In this document: piece by piece, positions 1 to 12,200 of the stretch
Layout: every line of letters begins with the position of its first letter
How positions within the stretch are numbered: position 1 is the first letter of the stretch
Assembly (NCBI RefSeq): GCF_000247815.1
Contig: NC_021678.1
Coordinates: 28,307,749 to 28,371,748 of the forward strand
Direction of reading: 5' to 3'
Length of the DNA: 64,000 nt
Origin: Ficedula albicollis
Lineage: Eukaryota > Chordata > Aves > Passeriformes > Muscicapidae
The notes under the pieces: generated by a model
The model's database searches: none
The model's input: the letters and a program-made list of their open reading frames with translations, nothing else
Told to the model about the DNA's origin: nothing
Made by a program: the position numbers and the translations under genes

Positions 1-590
1 TGGCTCCTTTACAGCCTGTGCAAGTGTAGCTATATTTCTCAGCCTATCATTTTTCTGAGATGAATTTATCTCATAACCTTGAAACTTGCTCTTTTTGTAC
101 ACTTACAAGAGTTTGATGGAGTATAAGATTTCAGTGAAAGTTCATTTGCTTTTGTTTTTTTGCTATTGTGTTTGTTTCAAAAATCCCTTTGTCATCATTT
201 TCACATTCTGTTTCCATTCAAACAAAGACCAGCTTTACATGGGGAAAGAAAAGGTCAGAGGTTACTTAGAGCATGCCAAAGAAAATAAAAGGGTAGCACA
301 TATACAAATGTTTTCATCATTCTGGCCTGATTTTGCAATCTGGGACTATGCTCAGCTTTCACTAACATCACAATTTAGGGCATGCATCCCACTTGCAATT
401 GTTTTCAATAGAAGGCAAAGGCAGATAGTTCCTTGAGATACTCAATCCTTTGCAGATGCTTTATAGTACCACAGTAACCACAGAAAGTCCACATCCAAAC
501 TCCATGCTATTTTCTCTCAGAGTTTGGAGCAGATTTGTTACCGATTTCAACAAGAACTGTGCAAACTATCTGAGGGAGTATTTAATTCTA
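1..590. other. Unique AT-rich noncoding DNA
   Basis: No gene or known repeat is recognised. The stretch is AT-rich. A 116-codon frame at 86-436 (plus) starts in a hydrophobic, phenylalanine-rich run but resembles no family I know and has no supporting splice or promoter context. It is treated as chance. Confidence 0.6.
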
Positions 591-1615
591 CATAACATAA
601 CATAACATAACATAACATAACATAACATAACATAACATAACATAACATAACATAACATAACATAACATAACATAACATAACATAACATAACATAACATAA
701 CATAACATAACATAACATAACATAACATAACATAACATAACATAACATAACATAACATAACATAACATAACATAACATAACATAACATAACATAACATAA
801 CATAACATAACATAACATAACATAACATAACATAACATAACATAACATAACATAACATAACATAACATAACATAACATAACATAACATAACATAACATAA
901 CATAACATAACATAACATAACATAACATAACATAACATAACATAACATAACATAACATAACATAACATAACATAACATAACATAACATAACATAACATAA
1001 CATAACATAACATAACATAACATAACATAACATAACATAACATAACATAACATAACATAACATAACATAACATAACATAACATAACATAACATAACATAA
1101 CATAACATAACATAACATAACATAACATAACATAACATAACATAACATAACATAACATAACATAACATAACATAACATAACATAACATAACATAACATAA
1201 CATAACATAACATAACATAACATAACATAACATAACATAACATAACATAACATAACATAACATAACATAACATAACATAACATAACATAACATAACATAA
1301 CATAACATAACATAACATAACATAACATAACATAACATAACATAACATAACATAACATAACATAACATAACATAACATAACATAACATAACATAACATAA
1401 CATAACATAACATAACATAACATAACATAACATAACATAACATAACATAACATAACATAACATAACATAACATAACATAACATAACATAACATAACATAA
1501 CATAACATAACATAACATAACATAACATAACATAACATAACATAACATAACATAACATAACATAACATAACATAACATAACATAACACAACATAACATAA
1601 CATAACATAACACAA
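591..1615. repeat. (CATAA)n pentanucleotide microsatellite, about 205 units
   Basis: This is a head-to-tail array of the pentamer CATAA (TTATG on the minus strand), 1,025 bp or 205 units. Only two variant units were seen, both CACAA, at 1586-1590 and 1611-1615 at the right end. The rest is uninterrupted. Because the unit lacks a stop on the minus strand, all three minus frames read through as a methionine-leucine-cysteine-tyrosine-valine repeat. These frames are artefacts of the repeat and not genes. The near-perfect homogeneity indicates recent expansion, and the length suggests long-read assembly. The copy number in the genome could vary between individuals. Confidence 0.98.
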
Positions 1616-1830
1616 CATGTGTGTTGCCATGAAACTCCCCAGTGGGGCAGAACCCCACTCCCCCACGCTGAACCAGAGATCTGCAGTGGCACGCTTCACC
1701 CCTGATTAACTGGTGGAGTTTCCCAGATGTTGAGCACCATGTACCAGCATAAATTGTGCCACCGCTGCTAAAATAAAGAACTCTATTTTCAAGGACCAAT
1801 GATTTTCACAAGCAATAAAGCTGAATGTAG
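1616..1830. mobile_element. Unidentified retroelement-like segment abutting the CATAA array
   Basis: The segment directly right of the microsatellite is more GC-rich than its surroundings. It contains a perfect 7-bp hairpin (arms 1641-1647 and 1653-1659, 5-nt loop) and an AATAAA at about 1772, followed by a CT-rich then AT-rich end. This mix is compatible with a solo LTR fragment read on the plus strand. Read on the minus strand, it could instead be a retroposon whose (TTATG)n tail expanded into the neighbouring array. I cannot match it to a named family, so the mobile-element call is tentative. Confidence 0.25.
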
Positions 1831-4559
1831 TTAAACAACATCTACATACAAGGTCAAATACATTCAATATCCCCTTTGGCAGTGACTGAGCAGCATTTGT
1901 CTGTGTTTAGGGACTGGAAAAGAGCTTTGGAAAGATTTGGAGAAGTTCCTGTATTTTAGGAAAAAGGCAAAATATTTTCTTCACGAAGCTGATATTTTCA
2001 GCCCTCTTATCTCTGCATGCTGAGGTTTTATTTTCTTTCATTTTTCAAAGTGTGACTGCCTATAGAGGTGCAGGATCACGGCGGGATGCTGGGAAACGCT
2101 TGCTCTTTCTCTCAGACCCGGGGATATTCCCAGTTCACAAGTTGACCCAGCAAGATCCTGTTTAGGAAGTTGTCAAATTAGTGCACCTGAACCCCATGGC
2201 TCCATGTGCTCATTTAAAATGCTTTTTTACTAGATACTGCAGTATTAAATACAAGATCCAGAACAAAGAACTCTTAGGTATGCCCTAAGAAATTACTTTC
2301 CCGAAAGCTGTGCATGGTCCTAGGTCTGTATAAAATTCCTCCTAAAGCTTACCATCCAGTCCTCATGAAATCCAATCTCAAAAAGTTCATATATTCTGGA
2401 AGTGGATCCTATACATAATCACTCATGGTGAATTACACACCGTGTAAATGTATGCAAATGCATTGCCACCACTTAATCCAGGACCACAGATAGAGCTGAA
2501 AGTGTGCCTTGCTGAACAAGGAATATAAAGGGGTGGTGGCTGTCTTGCTTAGATTAACTGTACATACCAGGAACAGTTTGGCTGTTGGATTAATATCATT
2601 CTGTGAGAAAAAAAATGAGTGGGTTGTGAGTATCCATGATGCCTCTTTTATTTATTTATTTTCCAAGGTCCCACAGTTTCTCCTTCTTTCATTTGCTGGT
2701 ATTTTTAGTGTGCTCAGGAATTATTTGGTAAGATATTCAAGATTTCTAGTGGGATTTCTTGATAATGGACAGATTCTTTCTCTTCATAATGATAGCTGAG
2801 TTTCTTGAGAGCAAAGAGACACTTTGTTCTTTGTTCTCAAGGAGACAAACTGTTACTCCTTTCCCTGAAGAAGCTTCTAATATGATGGGTGAAATATCAG
2901 GAATAATTAGACCAAATGGTGATATAAATCCCACTAGAAATAGTGCATCCGTTATTTCATTTTATGCCTATCGCTCCAGTTTCTGCCTGATTTAAGTCCA
3001 TGTGAAGAAAGCTGTGGGTATTCCCTTTATAAGAACTACAATAAATTTCTTCATTGAATATTTACTAGTCTTGAGTTCCTCCTTTTTTGTTGGACCATCA
3101 TTACACAATTAAAAAATAAGAAGGTAATTTAGCCGTTTCAAGGGCTGATATTGCTTAATTTCAAGGGAGGGGGGGCCGACAGTTGAAAGGTTAATGTATT
3201 TCACTGATTGGGCCCCTGGGGTTCATTTTCTGCAAAAAAAAAAGCTCTTTCAGTTTTTATTAAGAAACCCGTGTAATGAAAAGGGGGAAAGCATCTCACA
3301 TGTGAGGCAGCAGCTGCGGGAGCGCAGGTTTCTCTTTCCTGGCTCAACATGGGGCAGCAAGGATGTGCTCTGCTGTGGGCTCTGCTGTGTCCTGACCCAC
3401 CAGCACACTGTCCCCACGGAGGGACAAGCCCCGCTGGGGTGACACAGGGGCTGTGTGCTGTGTCTGTGGTAGTTCTGGGGTGAGCAGAGCAGCAAAGGGT
3501 CCTGAATGCCGCGAAGGTTCCCCGAGCACAGCGGGTTTTGGTGCCCACCTTGCAGGTGCCACGGACACCCCATAGTGACCCAGCAGGCTCCACTGACACA
3601 AATCCACCTCTTTTGGCCCCACCAGGCAATGTCTTGATGATTGACCAGGAGGACCTCCTTTCCACCCATGGCTCAAAGGCTTGTCTGGTCTATGGCCTGA
3701 GATCAACAGCTTAAAACAAGTGGAGCACTTCGGGGAATGAAAAACTAAACCACAAGAAAACCCTCCCAGCATTTTTCTGGAGTTTTATGGTTGGACCTCC
3801 CCCAGACCCTTTCTCACAACACCCCTCTCTTGTGCTTCTGCTCCCTGCTTGTTCCCAGTACGAACATGAGTGACAATTGACAAGCAAAGCTGTTTTACGA
3901 AGGTTTAAGCAAATGCTGGGAAATACCCTCTTCACACAATTAAATGCATTCATGCTAAGACAGCCTTATGATTTACACATCCCCTGAAAAGCTGATAGTT
4001 CTGGGGTGTTTTACGAGATAACAATGCTTGGTGCCACCCTGGCATACATGTGTAGGAGAGAGAAGAGATATTGGACATCTAAATTCCTCAGTGTGGCTAT
4101 TTCTCACTGCAGTTTGCAAGAGAAATTCTTGAGCCGAGATCTTTGCAGTGCGAGTGCACTGAGTGTTTCCCATTGGGTAAGTTAGCATGCAAGTGACATT
4201 GCTTGACATAATTTAACTTGCATGATTTTAATGTCTGCATCAGAAGATTTTAATCCACTATTTGCAAAACTTCCACAGTGCTGATGTTTCTGGCTGATAT
4301 TTTTACTATTATGAAATCCATGAAAGTCAACATTTACAGGCACAATGAGGCAGTAAAAATATAAAACGGAAATAAAATCTTCTGCTTGGGCTGGAAAAAT
4401 TCTGAATATTGGAGAAAAGCTTAACAAAACAAAACAGAAATATCTCTGTCTTCAAGCATCTAGAAGAATTGTAAGAATGCCCCTTGTATTGTGTTCTTCC
4501 GCATCCCTTACAAAAACTGTTTTGCTCTCAGCCCTTAATGAGAGGTTTTTAGCAGTGTT
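1831..4559. other. Unique noncoding DNA
   Basis: No gene, RNA gene or recognisable repeat is seen. The stretch is mostly AT-rich, with a moderately GC-rich part at about 3290-3620. Several overlapping minus-strand frames of 139-154 codons at 3201-3772 arise simply because stops are rare in the GC-rich patch. None resembles a known protein. Confidence 0.55.
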
Positions 4560-4760
4560 TTGTGTCCCAAGTTCCTGGTGGGGCGGGCACTGGGAGAGCT
4601 GTGGTTTCAGCTGGAGCTGCGCTGGGAGCCAGGCAGGGTGGCAGCGCTGCCCTTGCTGCCGGGGACTGTGTCTCTGCTGCCTTTTCCTCCGCTTCTTGAT
4701 ACACTTCACAGCCTGAGACGGCTCCAGAAACAGGGGGAGGAAAAGTTCTGCCTCTCACCG
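4560..4760. other. Local GC-rich patch, noncoding
   Basis: About 200 bp is richer in G and C than its AT-rich flanks, with scattered CpG near 4755-4770. Short frames open on both strands here because of composition. There is no TATA box, no clear CpG island and no recognisable exon. Confidence 0.4.
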
Positions 4761-5579
4761 CGGCGGAGGGTTTCTATTCTTTCATTTCAACAAAATTAGA
4801 CTGATCAGAAATGAATGAGAAAAAATGATGTTTTATCAAAGAGAGACAAAAAAAAAACCCTGATGAGTTAAATAAACATAATACTAACCAAGAAAATAGA
4901 AGATTGGGCATTTCTACACATCTAGTTGAAAATCACTTTCAAAATTTATGCGAATATTTTGAAGTAAAATGCCTTTCTGATTCCTAGTTTGGCTGTAGTA
5001 GATTCGAGGAAATGTAATGCCTTTGTTTTCTGTAGCCTGAGTTTCAGAAAAGAATTGCAGCTATAAGGAGAAATTCTGTATCCCACTTCTCTCTGTCCAA
5101 TAGATGTGATTGGCTTCTAAAAATAAATAAGTAAAATTCGAAATATCCATAATCCTAGGAAAATTCATTGTAACTAACAGATAATTATGACCTTGGTTAA
5201 TTATTGGAATAAACAGAGGACCAAGATAAAGCCGTGGTAGATTTTGGTAATGAGCCACTTTCAAAGAAACCAGATGCCTATATGCATCTTGTGATACAAA
5301 TGAGTGTTTTTTTAATTGTTGTTGGTGTTAATTTTAGAAACAGTTAAACCCCCTGAATCGGATGACTGAAGTGCTCATTCCAAATTACCAGCCGTGCCCA
5401 GCTCCCATCTCCATATCCAGGGATCAGAACATAGGAACAAACTCAGCAATAAAATCCAACTGAAGATATTCCACCTTCTCCTGCAGCTCTCCACTCACCA
5501 TCTCAGTACAGCAGGATTCTTGAACAGCTGAAGAAAAGCTTGTTATTCAAGATATCACAAACCCAGTTTTCTTAAAGGA
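4761..5579. other. Unique AT-rich noncoding DNA
   Basis: AT-rich single-copy sequence with short A-runs (about 4848-4857). I recognise nothing in it. Confidence 0.5.
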
Positions 5580-5640
5580 AAATAGTTTGGGGATTTGGGG
5601 AAAAAAATAAAAAGGAAAAAAGAAAAAGGAAATAAAGAAG
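5580..5640. repeat. Purine-rich A/G low-complexity tract
   Basis: A run of A and G with very few pyrimidines, built from short A-blocks separated by G or T. It is a low-complexity sequence of the kind that masks poorly and can form triplex-like structures. No function is evident. Confidence 0.7.
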
Positions 5641-6560
5641 AACTCCAGCTCCAAGGTTTTGAAATTAATGTACAGGAAAAATATAGCTTTCATTTGTATT
5701 TTTAAATATAGTCTAAATAATGTCTGAAGAAATAGTTGCTACAGCTTTAAATATCAGTTGCCAAATGGTAATTATATTGTTTAATTTTAAATCATACGAT
5801 AGCTATACTATCTGACACTGCAAACATTACACACAAACACATTTTATTGTCATTAGGGAATGATGTTTGCAAATGCAAAATACATCTTTAAAAGCAAAGG
5901 AAAAAAAATAAATTTTTATTATGAATGTGAACTTCCCCTATCTCCTCTTCTGAAAGTTACGGAGCTCTGAATTGCATTGCCGACTCGTTGTGGTGAATAA
6001 CCCCTAAATTTAGCCTTATATTATTAAAAAAAAATTATATATATATAAACATTTTGCTGTATTGATACAAAGCTAAAAATTTTATTATGTGTAATAGAGT
6101 TAAATCAACAATCCCTTATCCGGAACCTCTTGTAGGAGAGAAGCTTCACAAGTAACGATCTGCTGTAAATCTGCAAAAACAGCAATTAGGTAAGGCAGCA
6201 AAATTGCTTAAGAATGGTAAACATTAGCTTAAAATAAAATGAAAATCCCCAATAATCTAACAGGCTGGCATGTTAATAGCTCTTGAAATAGTTTATGATC
6301 TGCAACGTAGCTATGCATTATTCTGCCCTTCCCTCCTGGTTATGGAGCTGTTGTTTACGCAGTGCCAAGGGCATTTCTGTCTCATTATCAAATACATAAA
6401 TAGAAGAATATGCATTTAGCAGGAGATCTATTTTATTGTCAGTCTTCCCTTCCCCCCCTCCACCGCACACACATTTCTTGATGTTTTCTCCTCCCTTCTG
6501 CAGCCTGTATATTTCCACAAAACTGTGTAAAAAAGCCTAAAACAAATAACATCCTCAGCC
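5641..6560. other. AT-rich unique sequence with homeodomain/octamer-like motifs
   Basis: Very AT-rich single-copy DNA holding several TAAT cores and an octamer-like ATGCAAA near 5872-5880, plus a short (AT)n run at about 6036-6048. The balanced, non-repetitive look resembles vertebrate conserved noncoding elements, but conservation cannot be judged from one sequence. No gene is seen. Confidence 0.3.
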
Positions 6561-7886
6561 AAAAGGGTGCAATTTCTAAAGCAGAATCAACTTATTTTAA
6601 GCTTCGGAGAAACATCCACACTTAAGGCCTTTCTCTCTTTTTTTTTCTTCCCACTGCGTGAAGCATTTTTGTGTAAGCTTATAATTTCCCTTGAAAAGCT
6701 GTGTTTAATACTTTCCCTTTTTATTTTTAAATGTTCTGGAGGGTATCTTTAATGCTAAGCTGTGCTGTGTATTTTTTAGAAACTGGACCCAGCTCCGGGG
6801 TGCGGATGGTGTGGAGGCTCCTGAGGCAGGTCAGGGATGTTCACCCCAGTGCCAGCAGTGGTCCCAAATCATTCTGTCCCCTTTTCCCAGGCCGTGGATG
6901 CTGGAAAGGAGAACCACAGCATCTCTGATGGAGCCTTGTGTGAGCGCAGAACCCACCCTGTAATGCTCAGCTGGACTCAGGGACCCCCCAGCTCAGTGGG
7001 TTCAGTGCTCAAGGGATGCTGGCTCTGACCCCAGCTACTCTGTCCCTGAAATCTTCCCCCTGGTAAACACCTCAGACCCAGGAAAAAAAAAAAAAAAAGA
7101 GTTGAAAACCGGTATTTTTCTGAGGAAAGACTAATAGGATCAGGCCCTAAATTATTATCCTCATGATGTCTAATACATCAAAATGGAAAATGTGGGAAAA
7201 TAATTATAAAATAGATATATGTTTTTAACTTTAGAAAGGTAATGTCTCTCTGGGATTTTTTTAAAAGCTGTTTTTATGAATATTGAATGCTGCAAACCAG
7301 ACACAAAGCAAGAATCAGACTTTATTTATTCTGGTTTTGGTGAAGGGTAAGGACTTTTTTGAACATTGGAGTTATTTCAGTTTTAGGAAGTTGAAAACTA
7401 ATGAAAAATCATTCTTTTCTGGTGGGTCGTGTATTCAATTGGCTCTCAGTGGGAAGTAAATGGAGTCAAGAGTGTTTTTCTTCATTATCCTGAATGTCTA
7501 TGGTCCCTTATTTGTGAAAGAAAAGATAAGAATGCTGTAACAAAGTATTTGGGGGAAAATGTAGAATAAGGTTTGAAAATAAAGACAAATCTGAAAGGAA
7601 TCTATCAATATGAATGCAACCTATGGGAAATCTTTACTCCTATTTTTAAAACTATTTTTTCTGATAGTGGGTCAGAAAAAATACTATATGCATAGAGATA
7701 TGTGAGTGACTGTGACAACATGCTGTAATTCTTATATTTTCTGCTCATCTTGCCAAAAGGTCTTATGTTTGTTTAGGTTTTGTGTGCTTGCATAAACCGG
7801 ACCACATCTCTATTTGTATTTCTCGCTCTTGTTTTCTTAAATGATTCGCCCGCTTTCTCCTTAATTTTAGCTTGATCTGCGCACTT
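6561..7886. other. Unique noncoding DNA, including a poly-A run
   Basis: Single-copy AT-rich sequence with a 16-base A-run at 7083-7098. The A-run follows a moderately GC-rich 300 bp (6780-7075), but I see no recognisable SINE or processed gene in front of it. No gene is supported. Confidence 0.5.
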
Positions 7887-7990
7887 AAAAAAAAAAAAAA
7901 CAAAACAAACAAAACACACAAAAAAAAACACAACCAAAAAAACACACACAAAAAAAAAAAAGAAAAAAAAAAAAAAAAAGAAAAAAAAAA
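7887..7990. repeat. A-rich (A/C, A/G) low-complexity tract
   Basis: About 100 bp is almost entirely A, with interspersed C and then G. On the minus strand it is a T-rich tract that yields poly-phenylalanine frames, which are not genes. It may be a decayed poly-A or simple-repeat tract. No retroposed body is recognised next to it. Confidence 0.85.
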
Positions 7991-8042
7991 TCCTCAAACC
8001 TAAAGAGGTGGGGGTTTTTTTATGGCTAAACTTGTTAGCCCC

Positions 8043-8170
8043 GTAGCTGGGGAATGATAAACAAATCTAAGAGCGGCGCTCCGTGCAGGCTCGGCTCTCC
8101 TTGTGCTGCACTGCCACCTTCTGTCCCCGGCCCCGCCGCTCCCGCCGGGTCGGGGACCACGGATGGATGC
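8043..8170. other. Short CpG-rich patch
   Basis: I count about twelve CpG dinucleotides in roughly 130 bp, with C+G-rich blocks such as CCCCGCCGCTCCCGCC. The flanks are extremely A-rich on the left and AT-repeat on the right. It is too short to be a classical CpG island, and no TATA box, initiator or exon is evident. It could be a small unmethylated regulatory patch or a relic of a GC-rich insertion. Confidence 0.4.
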
Positions 8171-8287
8171 TGGGTCTCCAAGAGCTTTCATTCCCTTAAT
8201 TCTGCTTCGGTACTGGCAGCTGCTTCATAGGTAATTTGTCAGCAGAATCTTTATATTAGCTTTATATATACAGATATATATGTGTAT

Positions 8288-9194
8288 ATCTATATATATA
8301 TATCTACATCTATATCTACGTCTACATCTATATCTATATCTATATCTATATCATCTATATCTATATCTACATCTATATCTACATCTACATCTTATCTATA
8401 TCTATATCTATATCTATATCTATATATCTATATCTATATCTATATCTATATATATCTATATCTATATCTATATCTATATCTATATCTATATCTATATCTA
8501 TATCTATATCTATATCTATATCTATATCTATATCTATATCTATATCTATATCTATATCTATATCTATATCTATATCTATATCTATATCTATATCTATATC
8601 TATATCTATATCTATATCTATATCTATATCTATATCTATATCTATATCTATATCTATATCTATATCTATATCTATATCTATATCTATATCTATATCTATA
8701 TCTATATCTATATCTATATCTATATCTATATCTATATCTATATCTATATCTATATCTATATCTATATCTATATCTATATCTATATCTATATCTATATCTA
8801 TATCTATATCTATATCTATATCTATATCTATATCTATATCTATATCTATATCTATATCTATATCTATATCTATATCTATATCTATATCTATATCTATATC
8901 TATATCTATATCTATATCTATATCTATATCTATATCTATATCTATATCTATATCTATATCTATATCTATATCTATATCTATATCTATATCTATATCTATA
9001 TCTATATCTATATCTATATCTATATCTATATCTATATCTATATCTATATCTATATCTATATCTATATCTATATCTATATCTATATCTATATCTATATCTA
9101 TATCTATATCTATATCTATATCTATATCTATATCTATATCTATATCTATATCTATATCTATATCTATATCTATATCTATATCTATATCTATATC
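8288..9194. repeat. (TATATC)n hexanucleotide microsatellite, about 0.9 kb
   Basis: The core from about 8453 to 9194 is a perfect 6-bp array of TCTATA of roughly 123 units. The left edge (8288-8452) is degenerate, with TCTACA/TCTACG variants and units shifted by two bases. The unit length is a multiple of three, so long tyrosine-leucine, tyrosine-isoleucine or aspartate-isoleucine frames appear. These are repeat artefacts. Degenerate edges around a homogeneous core are typical of an array expanding from inside. Confidence 0.98.
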
Positions 9195-9240
9195 CAATCT
9201 ATAGATCTATATATATATATAGATATATCTGTATTAGCTG
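9195..9240. repeat. AT-rich palindrome at the right end of the hexamer array
   Basis: Positions 9205-9224 read the same on both strands: ATCTAT, then alternating AT, then AGAT. It lies directly beyond the last hexamer unit and could extrude as a cruciform or stall replication. It is probably derived from the same simple repeat. Confidence 0.7.
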
Positions 9241-12200
9241 TATATAGCGCTGTATGATGGTTTAGGGCATTTTTTTGTTGTTGTTTCTTTTAAATTTTTT
9301 TAATTATTATTATTTCAAAATAAGTCTTATTTTCAGTTTTTTAAAGAACGTTTGGCCCTGAGGCTATTTATTCCCCTTAGAAAGCGATACAGAAAGTTTG
9401 GTTGCTGCTTTTTATATTCTGAAAGAATTAATGCGTTTCAGGCTGCTCCCTTTCACTGCAGCCCAATCCCAAGCTGAAGGAGAAGCATCTGGCACAATGG
9501 AAATTGTCACAAGACAAGGCTGAGACTTCCACTGGTGAGGGGAGGCTCCCCTTGGATGTGCAGATCACAGAGAGGAGACCATTTAAAAGGACACTGTGGC
9601 TACGAGGCACAGGCCCAGCCATGCCCTTGCAGGCAATGAGGAGCCTCGATCTGCAGGAGCCAAAGGCAAAGAGAAACACGCTCCCCTGGTGCCAAACTCA
9701 TTATGTCTGCGGCCAGAGCAACCTTTGCTTATTATATTTTGAGAGGAAATCCCTTAAACACACTCCCCACCAAGTCCAAGGCAGGTGATGCTGGAGGGGG
9801 CTGCCCAGGGGATGTGCGGTGATGGGGAGGTGCTCAGCAAGCAGGGCTGCTGGACCGGGAGGCGGCTCCTGGCGGGCTGTTGTGGCCCCTGGCTGATCCC
9901 CCCGACTGCCCCGCTCCAGGTGCTCAGCAAAGCACAGTCCCCCTCTCCTCAGCCTTTGCTCTTCGCTTATTGACACCTCTCACCAGAGGCTCTTTGCTTT
10001 CGGGAGGCTGAGCGGAAGGAGGAGAGGAAGGCTGGGGAGGAACGGGAACTCTTCAGCACAGGAGGTGGACCGTGTTTCTTTTATCTTTACCAAAGGGGAA
10101 GGAAAAAGCCTCAGGAGGGCATTCCCAGTGAGGAAGTAATTCCCTTTTCTTCCACCCAGCAGGAGATCGCGTCCTGCCTTCAGCTCTGTGCTCCCTGGCT
10201 TCCCAGGGCACGGGGTGATGTGCTGCTGGTTCTGCCCACACCACCACAGAGTGCCTCCACACTGGGTGGGTTTAAGGGTCCTCACAGCCCCTTTGGGGCT
10301 TAGGCAAGGCTCATCACCTGCTGTAGGCTCTGTGGATGGGATGGGGATGAGAACATGCCCGCTTTGGGTGCTGGGACGTGCCCGGTGTCACCACACTTAT
10401 TTTCTGAGCAGGAACAGAAAGCGTCGACGTCCCTGTGCCCAAAGGTGGCAAAGCCTGGCACAAAGCCCTTGCTGTTCATAGCAGGGATTGGTTTCAGCAT
10501 CACAGACCTGTGGGGTGGAGGGGATAAGCTGGGAGTATCCTGACCCCTTTTCTAGCACAGAGGCTCTGCCCACAGCAGTAGCAGTGCCAGACAGCTGCGA
10601 GTTCACCTCCCACGTGAAGGTATTGCTCTGCTGCTTACACAAACATTCTGGTTATGCACTAACATTGCACTAAGAAATTTCTGTCTGGGCAGGCCTTTCT
10701 ACCAGCAGCAGAAGAACCTTCTGAAACAAAACTAAACTAAAAAATTAGAGATGGCTCCCTTACCTGTTAGATGTCTATAACCTTGCCTTGGCGACTACTG
10801 TTGGGAACCCAGGATTTTTTTAACACCCAATTAAATTAGTGTAATTGGGATAAAGTTGCAATTTCTTTGCCTCCAGCTGTGAGTCATAATCTATTTAGCA
10901 CCTGAGTGTTATTTCACTTTATTTTTAGTACTTAGCCCATAGTTTGGAAGTGGAGAAAGCAAACCTACATGTCAGTCAGGATTTTTTGAAGGTGTAGATT
11001 ACTTGTCATTAATTTAAATGTGGCATTTAAATGACCATTCACAGGTGGTTTTAATGCTTTTATTAACTTCTTTTTTGGCCCTTGTAAGGGTTACATTTGA
11101 AAAAAGAAATGTCAAAGACCTTGAACTACAGGCCATGCCAATAATACATTTCTGTTACTACACTCTGGGAAAAACTGTAAAACAAGAGAGGAGTTTCCAG
11201 TGAGGGGAAAAACAGAACTTTATTATAACAAAGAACAATAACAAAAATGGCAGAAACATATTATCAATACCTAGTCTTGTTTGAGCTACCAGTTCAGCCT
11301 ACAGAACATTTTGGAATGATGAATTGGCTGGAGAGAAAAACATATTCCAGATGTTTTCTGTGTTTGGTATTTACTTCAACATGCTTTATCCAGAGGGGTT
11401 ATTCAAGAGAAATAAATGATATACCAAGTATGATCAGTGAGGAAAATTATTGATTGTGCAAGTATAAAAGACAAACTAGCACTGGGGAAATAGCTCAGGA
11501 TAAAACACAAACCAGCTAGAAATTTTGTCTGTAGTTCCAATCTTTGGTTATGACTCAAACCAACCAGCTTTAGAAAAACCCTTCTGAATCATGGTTGATG
11601 AAAACTGTAGACAAAATTAATTGTGATGGATTGGGAAACCAAGCCCACAACAGTGGGAATGTCCCAGGCAGAGCAGGGCGTGAACCTGCTGTGTCCTGTC
11701 TCACAGTGACCAACAAGGGTTTCATCTTTGCTGGGGCCAGCGTGCCTGGAGCCCAGGGCTGGGAAGCTGGGGAAGGCCAGGGGGCAGCAATGCTGGGCTG
11801 GCCCCAAGGACATTGGAGAGGGATCTCTCCTGGCACAGCCAAACTACTGCTGCGCAAGAGAGCTTCGTGCCAGATCCTCTGACCCATCCCCAGCCTAAAG
11901 AGGCTCAGCTGAAATGGCAAAAGATTTAGACATCACAGATTTAGAGGCGTCAGAGACTGAGTCACTAAGGTCACCATAGCATGTTGACTCACAGAACATG
12001 TCCAACAGTGTTCCCACAACTGAATTGGGAATGACGGCAGGTCCGTGACCCTCTGGATCATCTGTCTTATAAAAAAAAGGAAATTCAAGGCTCCTCAAGC
12101 ACTTACCTAAAGCAGTGTTTATTTTGTAAAGCAAGACTGAATGTCTTAAAAGAAGAGCCCCACCTCATCCATCTACACTCTCCAGAGTGAGGTTTTCTTT

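Noticed and set aside
591..1615. Interstitial telomeric sequence
   Set aside because: The unit is CATAA, not the vertebrate TTAGGG repeat.
547..1799. Open frames of 377-403 codons on the minus strand
   Set aside because: They are the stop-free translation of the CATAA pentamer array in all three frames and have no gene features.
7083..7098. Poly-A tail of a processed pseudogene
   Set aside because: The preceding 300 bp shows no recognisable coding sequence and no flanking target-site duplication was found.
8280..9257. Open frames of 270-325 codons (tyrosine-isoleucine, tyrosine-leucine and aspartate-isoleucine repeats)
   Set aside because: They are produced by the TATATC hexamer, whose length is a multiple of three. 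They are not coding sequences.
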